A stretch of 64,000 bases of DNA from Mya arenaria (Eukaryota; Mollusca; Bivalvia; Myida; Myidae): contig NC_069126.1 in assembly GCF_026914265.1 (NCBI RefSeq), positions 76,077,232 through 76,141,231 on the forward strand. The letters are read 5' to 3'. The notes below the pieces were generated by a model. It did not search any database and was not told where the DNA came from. It saw nothing but the letters and a program-made list of their open reading frames with translations. Below, piece by piece: positions 25,246 through 36,325 of this stretch; the first letter of the stretch is position 1; each line of letters opens with the position of its first letter. The position numbers and the translations under genes were made by a program.

Positions 25246-25351
25246 GGTAGCTGTACAACAATCAACGTGGGATGATGCCAGTGGATTTCGAGCTATCTAT
25301 GCAGCGTTTGGATGTGTGGCCAACTGAACAACATTCTAAATTGGATGTTGG

Positions 25352-27112
25352 GCCGGTGTAACGTTGTAAACTGACCCCCATAGAATAATGACCCCCCCGG
25401 TCATTATTTTATATAGAATAGTGGTCATAATATTATGACTCCCCCACACGTAGAAAAATGACCCTCACATAGAATTGTGACCCCCTATAAAATAACAACC
25501 CTCTAACCCAAACCCTAACCCATCTAAGGTACACTTACAACATAATTATCCCCACCGATAGGCATCGGAGGAGAATATGGTAATGGCACCCGTCCTCGCG
25601 TGCGTGCGTACGTGCAACATTTTTTGTGACCGCAACTCTTCATTCATTATTGGACGGAATTAATTAAAACTTTCAGGGATTACTGCTAGCGATGCCTAGT
25701 TGTACACAAAGAAAGAAAAAAGGATTTGCTCCACCTGTTCGGAAGTTATGGCCCTTAAATTCGAACAACATCTTATTGTCATGCGCGTCACAAGTCATAA
25801 AACATGGGACTTCCCCACAACCGATTTGCATATTTTATGCCTTATATTGTTATAAATTTTTACTTTTTCTAACTAAAAAAACGCCTGAAAAGTGACACAA
25901 TTACTCCAAATCTAAAGAAGGATGTCTTTTCAACAATATACTGAAATTTGAATAATTTCTACCGATGAGGAGCGTCACAGGTAATAAAACACTGGGCTAC
26001 CCCACATCCGTTTCGCCTATTGTTTAGGTATATGTGAGTGACATTTAGGTGACATAAAGAATGTTCAAGGGTGGCATAAAGTATTGTGCTTTTTCCACGT
26101 ATGAATTGCCTTTTTTACAATCTTGCACTCTTTCGTAATGAGCCCGCGAGCCCATGCTATTACGAAATTAGTCCAACATGTAGGATGCAATAACAAAATG
26201 ATGTTTCTTCTAAAATTTCGGACAAAATCACCGTTACTATAAGTTTCAGAATGCTTACATTGTACAGAAGGTAAATTAATAATTATATTCATGTATGCGT
26301 AACATAATGCGATGTCAAAAAGTTACGAGGCTGTTAAAGGAACTATATCTCAACGAATCTTGGAAAAATCTTGGAAAAATAAAACTTAAGCCTGTTGAAA
26401 TACTTAAAGCATGATACCTTTATAGGTAACAAAAAGATTTAGATCTAAATCATGTTCTAAACAAAAGTCATGCACCTTTAAAGCAAGAGTTTCGTGATCT
26501 ATGTTCTAAGTATGTTCTACCGTATACCTTGAAAGTTGCAGGGGTTTCAAGTTGCAAAAGGATTCCTTTATGTACCCCTATTCCATTAGGTCATCTGTTT
26601 CTATTGGCAACGGTTTGATACGGCGAAACAATATCTTTGGTGAGACTTATCCGCTTAAATAAGCAAGCGCGCTATCATTGCGCCACCGAGGCTCACGGTC
26701 AAGATCTTTCATATGAGGTAGCTAACCAGCTAGCTTACGGAACGTCGGTGGTCCTACCCAGGTGCTCGCCCGAGCCTGAAAATTGCCCGGAGAGGCACCT
26801 GGGGTCTTCCTCCACCATGTAAAGCTGGTATGTCCACACCATAATGTCCTCGTAACGAGGCGGGTGGGGGTCATAAAACTGGGAAATAACAACAACATCA
26901 AATAAAAGCAATAGAAACACAACAGTGACTTGAATTGAGCTAGAGTATGTTAGTAATAGTTTAGTTGGGGGTCAATATTTTATGGATACAATTGGGGGGT
27001 CATTATTTTATAAGGGGTGACAGTATTTTATAGAAAGGGGTCATTATTCTATATAAAATAATGACCGGGGGGTCATTATTCTATGGGGGTCAGTTTACAA
27101 CGTTACACCGGC
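25352..27112. mobile_element. TIR DNA element (~1.76 kb) inserted between minisatellite arrays
   Basis: The first ~70 bases from 25352 (GCCGGTGTAACGTTG, then 'taaactgacccccatagaat', then 'aatgaccccccc', 'ggtcattattttatatagaa') are found inverted at 27043-27112 almost without change. Further sub-terminal 'gacccccNataaaataatga' repeats lie inside both ends. The interior (25530-26960) has no convincing transposase and includes a tRNA-derived SINE-like piece at about 26615-26880. It is probably non-autonomous. No target-site duplication could be identified because both flanks are minisatellite-like. Confidence 0.8.
26615..26880 (-). mobile_element. tRNA-derived SINE-like sequence
   Basis: On the minus strand, GCCTCGGTGGCGCAATGATA followed by 'gcgcgcttgctta' (26641-26692) is a tRNA-like 5' end with an A-box. 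The sequence upstream of it on that strand contains 'cctgggtaggaccaccgac' and a 'cccaggtgcctctccgggca' segment. Overlapping short ORFs on both strands carry no known domain. It sits inside the TIR element. Confidence 0.5.
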
Positions 27113-27149
27113 TCTGTGAAAACTAACATTGGACACAGAGCAAGCTATA

Positions 27150-28125
27150 CAACAGTCAACACTAATTGTCAAATATCGAGCCAGCCATGTCAAATTCTAC
27201 ATTGAATGTGGAGCCAGCGACATTCATAATTGAATGTCAGTCAAACCAGTTATACAATTTTTAGCAATGAATGTCGAGCCAGCGACATTCGACATTGAAT
27301 GTTAGACAAACTACACATTCGACATTGAATGTCGAGACAGCTGTACAACAGTCGATATTGTGTGTCGAGACAGCTGTACAACAGGCGATATTGTGTGTCG
27401 AGACAGCTGTACAACAGTCGATATTGTGTGTCGAGACAGCTGTACATCAGTCGATATTGTGTGTCGAGACAGCTGTACATCAGTCGATATTGTGTGTCGA
27501 GACAGCTGTACAACAGTCGATATTGTGTCGAGACAGCTGTACATCAGTCGATATTGTGTGTCGAGACAGCTGTACATCAGTCGATATTGTGTGTCAAGAC
27601 AGCTGTACAACAGTCGATATTGTGTGTCGAGAGAGCCGTACAACAGTCGATAGTGTGTGTCGAGAGATCCGTACAACAGTCGATATTGTGTGTCAAGACA
27701 GCTGTACAACATTCGATAATGTGTGTCGAGAGAGCCGTACAACAGTCGATATTGTGTGTCGAGAGAGCCGTACAACAGTCGATATTGTGTGTCGAGACAG
27801 CTGTACAACAGTCGATATTGTGTGTCGAGAGAGCCGTACAACAGTCGATATTGTGTGTCGAGACAGCCGGACAACAGTCGATTTTGTGTGTCGAGACAGC
27901 TGTACAACAGTCGATATTGTGTGTCGAGACAGCTGTACAACAGTCGATTTTGTGTGTCGAGACAACTGTACAACAGTCGATATTGTGTGTCGAGACAACT
28001 GTTCAACAGTCGATATTGTGTGTCGAGAGAGCCGTACAACATTCGAAATTGTGTGTCGAGACAACAATACAACTTTCGACGTTGAATGTCGTGGCGTCTA
28101 TACAACAACCGACTGGGCTGTCGAA
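27150..28125. repeat. 33-bp minisatellite array (GTGTGTCGAGACAGCTGTAC type)
   Basis: Head-to-tail 33-bp units made of TGTGTCGAGACAGCTGTACA followed by 'acagtcgatattg'. Consecutive starts at 27361 and 27394 set the period; one unit near 27520 lacks two bases. The first ~150 bp hold less uniform units with CGACATTGAATGTCGAG. The unit contains the palindrome CAGCTG and is open in most frames on both strands, which explains the overlapping 260-290-codon ORFs. None is considered real. Confidence 0.93.
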
Positions 28126-28454
28126 CCAGCTAAATAACAATCCACATTGATCGGCTTGGAGTGTCCTATTCATAAGTATAGGGGACTTAACTCTAGCACT
28201 TTTAATCCTCTTTCGATTATTCAACGCTTGGTTTCATTTGACGCTCAATTTTATTGTTAATATTCAAGTCGCGGGGAGCGGTCGTCTTAATATTATACGC
28301 AACAGTTTGGTGCTTTCTTTTATTTGCTTTTTACATGATATGTGGAAAATGGAGTAGTGTGCCTTTTACGAAGTTGTCTTTTGCTGGCACCAAATGAGCA
28401 TGTTGCAATTATGTAACTATGTACGATTTGTTTTTAGGTTAATCATAAACACTC
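28126..28454. other. Spacer, nothing recognised
   Basis: Unique-looking AT-rich sequence between the minisatellite and a MITE; no ORF of note and no repeat. Confidence 0.4.
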
Positions 28455-28818
28455 TTAAAGCTGCACTCCCAGAGATTGAACGTTTTGGCAACATTATTTT
28501 TTGTCTTGGAACGAGCAAATTTTTGTGAAAATCCATGGAAACCAGTTATATAAGACTGATGACAAAAAATTAGATCGCAGATTTTTATATTAAAGTTAAA
28601 AAATTGATGTTTTGTGCATTTTTCTTAAACCGCTAGTAAACGTTTAAGCTATATAACATTAATTTTCGAACGGAAATGTGAAAATCTACGATCTGACTTT
28701 TTGTAAGCAATTCTATAGCAATCCTATATCATTGGTTTGCAGATATTTACGCAAAAATTGGCTCGTTCCAAGACAAAAAAATAAAAAAAATGGTATATCT
28801 GTGAGAGTGCAGCTTTAA
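28455..28818. mobile_element. MITE with TTAA-flanked TIRs, copy 1
   Basis: The ends are inverted copies of TTAAAGCTGCACTC, extending as 'ccagagattga' and 'tatctgtgaga'. Sub-terminal 'gtcttggaacgagc' (left) and 'gctcgttccaagac' (right) add an inner inverted pair. Flanking TTAA on both sides is compatible with a piggyBac-type target site. It is 364 bp with no ORF. Confidence 0.8.
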
Positions 28819-29900
28819 GACAAATCAATCCGGAGACAAATGTTGTTTTAACCTATGTCTAAGAATGACAAATCTCCGCTATGTCCAGTTGGCGCATTTT
28901 GATAGTTATATGTGTGATCTAACTCCAGCGGACATTTAAGACCTTTTGTGTTATGATTTTTACTATCACTTGATGCAAGTAAGCTTCACAGAAATTTTAA
29001 CCGCCTCATGAGACTAACTGCTGTATTTGGAGCATTTGGGTATACTTTAAATTCTTTTTGAAGAGGGGGAGCTCCTTTTTACTAAGTGTGGAGTTCCAGG
29101 TGAATTACTTATTCCTTGAGCAACTGCAAGGCGGACAGTGTTTAGCCGTGTATGACGAAACTTTGATTCAGGCCGCTAGACATGTACCTCTGTCAATTTA
29201 ATTTTTGACCGAGTTTTTGTTTTGGGTGCTTTGGCAGCTATTGTTCTGTATAATATGTGTGTATTAAGTATGCAGCCCAGGCAGAAAAATGGCCGTTATT
29301 GACAGGAAATAATTAGCGGAAAGTTGTTTTGACTGAGTTTGGATGGTAAACACAAAAAAGGTTGGTTTTTATTAATGCATTTACCAAACTTTGTTGATAT
29401 ATGTTTGGAACAGTCGATGAATTGTTGCTTTATATGCCACCTGTGCATGATCTTGACTCTGATCACACTGTTTTACATTGGGTTCTAAAAACATATCCGA
29501 CCTTTGAAAATCGCACTGACAGGATTAATTATTTGCTCTATTTATTTTTGATTTGCGAAAGAAGTGTCAAGTGTTGTATATCATTGCAAAAGTTATGGAT
29601 GGAGCTTATCAACAATGTACTGTATGTTTAGATTCTGACGGTCGTGTAAAAGAAAACAGAGATCAAAATTGACTTATCTGATTTTGGGCACGTAGTGCCG
29701 GTCCATTCTTTAATGATAGTATTAGTGACCAGGTCTTTGTCCGAAATAGTTGTTTTTGTCAGTATTTGGTCATATAATGACTTTCTTTAATGATAGTATT
29801 ACTGACCAGGTCTTTGCCCGAAATTGTTGTTATTGTCAGTTTTTGTCATACAATGACTTTAATGTATCATTTAAGACCAATAACTGATTCAAATTCCTGT
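28819..29900. other. Spacer with one ~77-bp tandem duplication
   Basis: The sequence 'ctttaatgatagtattagtg' followed by 'accaggtctttgtccgaaat' occurs at about 29707 and again at about 29784, a direct duplication with a few changes. The 76-codon ORF at 29401-29631 shows no domain and no splice context and is not called as a gene. Confidence 0.5.
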
Positions 29901-32240
29901 GCAGCCAACTATACAACATTTGCCATTGAATGTCCAGCCAACTTTACAACATTGCAATTGAATGTCCAGCCAACTATACAACATTTGCCATTAAATGTCC
30001 AGCCAAATATACAACATTGCCATTGAATGTCCAGCTAACTATACAACATTTGCCACTGAATATCCAGCCAAATATACAACATTGCCATTGAATGTCCAGC
30101 CATCTTTACAACATTTGCCATTGAATGTCTAGCCAAATATACAACATTGCCATTGAATGTCCAGCCAACTTTACAACATTGCCATTGAATGTCCTGCATA
30201 CTATACAACATTTGCCATTGAATGTCCAGCATACTATACAACATTTGCCATTGAATGTCCAGCCAAATATACAACATTGCCATTTAATGTCCAGCCAAAT
30301 ATACTACATTGCCATTGAATGTCCAGCCAAATATACAACATTGTCATTGAATGTCCAGCCAAATATAAAACATTGCCAATGAATGTCCAGCATGCTATAC
30401 AACATTGCCATTGAATGTCCAGCCAACTTTACACCATTGCCATTGAAGGTCCAGCCAAATATACAACATTGCCATTGAATGTCCTGCATACTATACAACA
30501 TTTGCCATTGAATGTCCAGCCAAATATACAACATTGCCATTTAATGTCCAGCCAAATATACAAGATTTGCCATTGAATGTCCAGCCAAATATACAACATT
30601 ACCATTGAATGTCCAGCCAAATATACAACATTACCATTGAATGTCCAGCCAAATATAAATTATTGCCATTGAATGTCCAGCATACCATACAACATTTGCC
30701 ATTGAATGTCCAGCCAAATATACAAGATTGTCATTGAATGTCCAGCCAAATATACAACATTGCCATTGAATGTCCAGCCAAATATACAACATTGCCATTG
30801 AATGTCCTGCATACTATACAACATTTGTCATTGAATGTCCAGCCAACTTTACAACATTGCCATTGAATGTCCAGCCAACAATACAACATTTGCCATTGAA
30901 TGTCCAGCCAAATATACAACTTGCCATTGAATCTCCAGCCAACTTTACAACATTTCCATTAAATGTCCAGCCAACTATACAACATTGCCATTAAATGTCC
31001 AGCCAACTTTACAACATTGCCATTAAATGTCCAGCCAACTTTACAACATTGCCATTAAATGTCCAGCCAACTTTACAACATTGCCATTAAATGTCCAGCC
31101 AACTATACAACATTCGCCATTGAATGTCCAGTCAACTATACAACTTGCCATTGAATATCCAGCCAGCAATACAACATTTGCCATTGAATGTCCAGCCAAC
31201 TATACAACATTTGCCATTGAATGCCCAGCCAACTATACAACATTCGCTATTGAATGTCCAGCCAACTATACAACATTCGCCATTGAATGTCCAGCCAACT
31301 ATACAACATTTGCCATTGAATGTCCAGCCAACTATACAACATTTGCCATTGAATGTCCAGCCAACTATACAACATTGCCATTGAATGTCCAGCCAACTAT
31401 ACAACATTGCCATTGAATATCCAGCTAACTATACAACATTGCCATTGAATGTCCAGCCAACTATACAACATTTGCCATTGAATGTCCTGCATACTATACA
31501 ACATTGCCATTGAATGTCCAGCCAACTATACAACATTTGCCATTGAATGTCCTGCCAACTATACAACATTGCCATTGAATGTCCAGCCAACTATACAACA
31601 TTTGCCATTGAATATCCAGCCAACTATACAACATTTGCCATTGAATGTCCAGCCAACTATACAACATTTGTTATTGAATGTCTAGCCAACTATACAACAT
31701 TTGCCATTGAATATCCAGCCAACTATACAACATTTGCCATTGAATGTCCAGCCAACTATACAACATTTGTTATTGAATGTCTAGCCAACTATACAACATT
31801 TGCCATTGAATATTCAGCCAACTATACAACATTTGCCATTGAATATCCAGCCAACTATACAACATTTGCCATTGAATATCCAGCCAACTATACAACATTT
31901 GCCATTGAATGTCCAGCCAACTATACAACATTCGCCATTGAATGTCCAGCTAACTATTCAACATTTGCCATTGAATATCCAGCCAACTATACAACATTTG
32001 CCATTGAATGTCCTGCCAACTATACAACATTCGATATTTGACGTCGACGCAACTATGAAACATTCTACATAGAATTTGAACGCAGCTATACAACATTGGA
32101 ATTTAAGTTTTGATTCATCTATACAACATTTGTCATTAAATATCGAGCCAACTATACACACTATTTCAATATTTCGACAACACAGCTAAACAACAAGTGA
32201 CATTGAATATCCACGCAACTATACCACATTCGACAGTGTG
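29900..32240. repeat. 33-bp minisatellite array (ATTGAATGTCCAGCCAACTA type)
   Basis: About 70 head-to-tail copies of a 33-bp unit: ATTGAATGTCCAGCCAACTA followed by 'tacaacatttgcc', with variants aaatata/actttaca, one-base deletions and a tgcatac variant. Homogeneity is highest at 31140-32020. Toward 32040-32240 units revert to 'attcgatatttgacgtcgac' and similar older forms. ORFs in several frames are due to the 33-bp period. Confidence 0.95.
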
Positions 32241-32354
32241 CAGCTTTCATCATTTGGCATTATTATTTTTTACGGCGTTTGATGTTAAATGAAGGGCTCG
32301 CTTTATAAACAATGTTAGCAAACATGCGGGAAACTGATCTTACTGAATAAACCT

Positions 32355-32696
32355 TTAAAGCTGCACTCACACAGGCTAACCAATTTGTGCCCTTTTTGTT
32401 TTTTGTCAGCTGATTTTGGCATCGATGCCTTCAAGTCAGTCAGTTAAGAAAACTTACAATACAAAAGATCTCAGTTGTTCGAAAAACGGCCCAAAATTTC
32501 AACATTCTTTAAGCGTTTGTAACAATTTTAGCCAGCAAACATCAATCTTCGACCATAAATATGAAAATCTGCGATCTAATCTTTAGTCAGCCTTCTGATA
32601 TCACTGGTTTCTAAACTATTACGCAAAAATGGCTCATTCCCAGACAGAAAATAAAAATGTTGTCAAAACAATCAATCTGTGAGAGTGCAGCTTTAA
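32355..32696. mobile_element. MITE with TTAA-flanked TIRs, copy 2
   Basis: Same family as 28455-28818: both ends carry TTAAAGCTGCACTC, with 'aatctgtgagagtgcagct' at the right end and a 342-bp length. The interior inverted pair has diverged ('ggctcattcccagacagaaa'). Confidence 0.78.
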
Positions 32697-33252
32697 TACG
32701 TATTTATAAATCAAAACCGCTAAGCATCGTTTTGTACAATATATTCCATAAACAACGGGCGTTGCTGAATGTGCACACCTTTTCCCATGGTACAGTTGGG
32801 TAACTCTTTACATGCATTGATAACGTTTTCGTTTTACATATCAATAAGTTTGTCCTGTGAACGATGGTTAGTTATTGTCAGTTCGTTAGTTCTGTAATTT
32901 ATATGGAAATTATAACTTTCTTGCTCAAGGCGTTCCTTAAATAGATCGAGTTACATTCAATAAAAAAAACTATTAATAAGATAATAAATTTTATCAAATT
33001 TATAATTTTGCTGCTATAGATATATTAGCTTGAAATTATTCTTACACCTCATTTCGACTGGAAAATGTTTCCGTTCGAATATCGGAAAATATTGTAAAAA
33101 TTAGAGGCATTTTCGGATTGAGAAATAAAAACAGTTCCATATGTAAGTACATTAAATAATGTCTAATAAAATAATCTACATAGTTATGGTACTTAAATGT
33201 TTACATGTACCATAAACAAAGCTATCAAAATGTACTTAAAATAAAAAAATAC

Positions 33253-33253
<1 letters not shown>
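32697..33253. other. AT-rich spacer, nothing recognised
   Basis: No gene, repeat unit or inverted repeat was noticed. Confidence 0.35.
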
Positions 33254-33451
<198 letters not shown>

Positions 33452-34887
33452 GTGTAAAAGAAATCAGTCCCACGTTACAAACATTGTTGTTGGGTCGATT
33501 GAATATAATAATCATAAGTGTCATTTTATAGCCCGTAATAGACAAATGGATTGACATCCTTTCTTTTCAAGCGGTTTAAAAAAAATCCCGCAAAAGCCGG
33601 TCTAGCAGCCTAGCGGCATGACGGCCAATCGGCGTGAAGTAAGCGACATTGTGGTCAAGCGGTTTTAAGTAATTGTCTAATTTAAAGCGTTTTTATGCGT
33701 TGTCTTAAAAATAAACAATGACAAACTTCCGTTTTTATGCACTTAATTCATCCCGCTAGATCATCTTTTAAGGGGGGAAATTAAAATGTTCAAAACAACT
33801 TTAAACGAAAGAATATCATTTACATTAGAGGTGTAAAATGTATGTTGGAGCGAGTGGAAATAAACAAATTTGGACGTGCGTTCTTCCATCCAGACACAAA
33901 CAATAGATGGTTTCTATGTGATTATGATGTTTTGGTTTTATCCAAAGATTTTTTTCCAAGATTTAGTCTGAAACTGTGTCTTCTGGTGTTTTCTTTCCAT
34001 AATTTTCATGTTTTTGTTGATATTGACATAAAATGATTCCTTGTAGGGGGTTGGGGGGGGGGGGGGGGTATTGGTGCGACCGGTGCCACACCCCTGAATC
34101 AGCTAGTAAATTAGGTGGATGCACATGTTGGTCGCGTTTTAAAGCTGGACGATGTATTTGGACCAAAAAATTGTTAAACCGGTATTGCATCTGAAATAAC
34201 ATATTTTATTATTATTTTACTTTATGATATCAAAGATGCAGATAAAACTACAATGATTGTATAAAAAAGTATTTTTGGTTGTGGGTGCAATCCCAAGCCC
34301 GTAAAGTCAAGAAAAAAAAGAAGAAAACGACGCCTTTACCAATAGGACACCATGATTTATACAGAGGAGATGTAGTGACTCTTTAACAATACATTGATAA
34401 CATCAGTGGTATTGCCAATCAACCAATCACGCAAAAACGAATCGCTCAAACCCTTCATTATCCCTTATGAAAATTTTGGTCTTCAAAGACCATATTTGAG
34501 CAACTATCAACATTTGCTGAATGGTTCCAGCTTTTAGTATCTTAGTTTTGATTTGCCACACTTTATTGTAAAAATAAAATGCATTTCACAAAACATTTAA
34601 CAGGCAATTGAGAAAACCTTGGATATTATATCGTTCATCAAATAAGTAATAATGTTCTTTCAACAAAAAATGTTTAATGAAATTTAATGTAAGTCTGAGC
34701 TTATATATACGTGAAAAACGTGTTTTAAATACATCGTAGATACTATTTTATCCAAATTTTGAAGATAATGGTTACATGAACATTCATATGACATTACTTA
34801 TATTCTTAAGCATTTATTCCATTCAGCCTATTGGTCAGCTAAATATACAGGCCAATCAAAACACTTAGTTTCTAATCTAGATTTTTA
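33452..34887. other. Spacer, no gene recognised
   Basis: AT-rich DNA with a G11 homopolymer near 34055 and short ORFs without domains. No inverted or tandem repeat of note was recognised. Confidence 0.35.
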
Positions 34888-35728
34888 GTTAACACGTAAA
34901 ACACACATAATACGTCAACACGTATAACACACATAATACGTCAACATGTATAAAACAACTCGTATAGCATATATAATACGTAAACACAAAAAACACATAT
35001 TTATGTAATGCGTCAACCCGTATAAGAAACCTCATAACTCAACACGTTTTACACATATAAAACGTCAACACGTATAATACACATAAAACGTCGACACGTA
35101 AAACACATATAAAACGTTGACACGTATAACACATATAATACATCTAAAGGTAAATCAGTTATAATGCGTCAAAACGTATAACACATATCATACATCGACA
35201 GGTATAACAGATATAATGCGTCAAAACGTATGACACACATAAGACGTCAACACGTGTAATACACATAATACGTCAACACGTATTAAACACATAAGACGTC
35301 ACGAGTGTATTGCACATAAGAGGTCATCACGTGTAATACACATAAGACGTCATCACGTGTAATACATATAAGACGTCAACACGTATTACACACATAAGAC
35401 GTCAACACGTTTAATACACATAAGACGTCAACACGTGTAACACACATAAGAAGTCAATACGTGTAATACACATAAGACGTCAACACGTGTAATACACATA
35501 AGACGTCATCTCGTGTAATACACATAAGACGTCAACACGTGTAACACACATAAGAAGTCAATACGTGTAATACACATAAGACGTCAACACGTGTAATACA
35601 CATAAGACGTAAACACGTGTAACACACATAAGAAGTCAACACGAGTAATACACATAAGACGTCAACACGTATTACACACATAAGACGTCAACACGTGTAA
35701 TACGCGTAATTCGTCAACGCGTAACGCG
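34888..35728. repeat. 26-bp array of ACGT palindromes upstream of the mucin-like gene
   Basis: Units of about 26 bp contain AAGACGTCAACACGTGTAAT followed by 'acacat'. The left part (34888-35220) is more divergent, the right part (35230-35700) more uniform. Most units carry GACGTC and about nine carry CACGTG. The array ends about 600 bp before the mucin start codon. Confidence 0.85.
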
Positions 35729-36325
35729 ACAGAAATCGTACGATGGGATAGTTTTTTTTGTTTTGTTTTTTAATTTAGTAACCTTTAGGAAAGAAAGTAT
35801 CAAATACATGCGCGTGGTTGAGTAAGTTCAGAATTGTGGTCACGTGACTTTTACCTTTAGAGTGTGGTACACAGGTTAAGAAACACTACTTGTTAGGAGA
35901 CGTGTATGTTTGGACAACTTTTGTGCACTACGTCATCCAAGTATGTGTACATTTTGCACATATAATGCATGGGGAAAGTGATTTATGCAATACGAGCGAG
36001 TCGGCAAAAACAAGTTTAAAGAGAAATTTCGCGCATGTTTATTTTAAAACTCAGCCGCAACTGTTAGCTGCATGTGAAGCTACACGTGCAAGTTCACGTA
36101 CACGTCATGTCTCGCAATCTTTCTAAAAATATTTTTTATCTGTTTTGAATTAACAACAGGTACGGGTGTTTTTGTTTTCGCGTTGATTTTTGTTAACTAA
36201 AAGAATAACTAAATGCCGGAAATCAACTCTAAAACTATTTTCTATACATATATGTGTAATTGTATTAAAAGGAATTTTCCTGTCTTAAGTCACTAACACG
36301 GCTCCATCTTTAGAAACGAACAGTG
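35729..36325. promoter_or_regulatory. Presumed promoter / 5' UTR region of the mucin-like gene
   Basis: About 600 bp of unique sequence separates the ACGT array from the first in-frame ATG. No strong TATA box was identified ('tctatacatatatgtg' near 36240 is a weak candidate). A 'catctttag' just before 'aaacgaacagtg' could be a 3' splice site of an upstream untranslated exon. The 78-codon ORF at 35890-36126 has no recognisable domain. Confidence 0.3.

Noticed and set aside
24208..25246. Overlapping 274-306-codon ORFs in three plus frames
   Set aside because: They are translations of a 25-bp minisatellite in three phases with no unique sequence.
27271..28150. 260-290-codon ORFs on both strands
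   Set aside because: They arise from a 33-bp non-coding minisatellite; equal openness on both strands and in several frames argues against coding.
29790..32161. Series of 60-164-codon ORFs on both strands
   Set aside because: Products of the 33-bp array; indels between units break every frame.
20425..32240. Possible CRISPR-like arrays
   Set aside because: Units are contiguous tandem repeats without unique spacers, in a eukaryotic genome.
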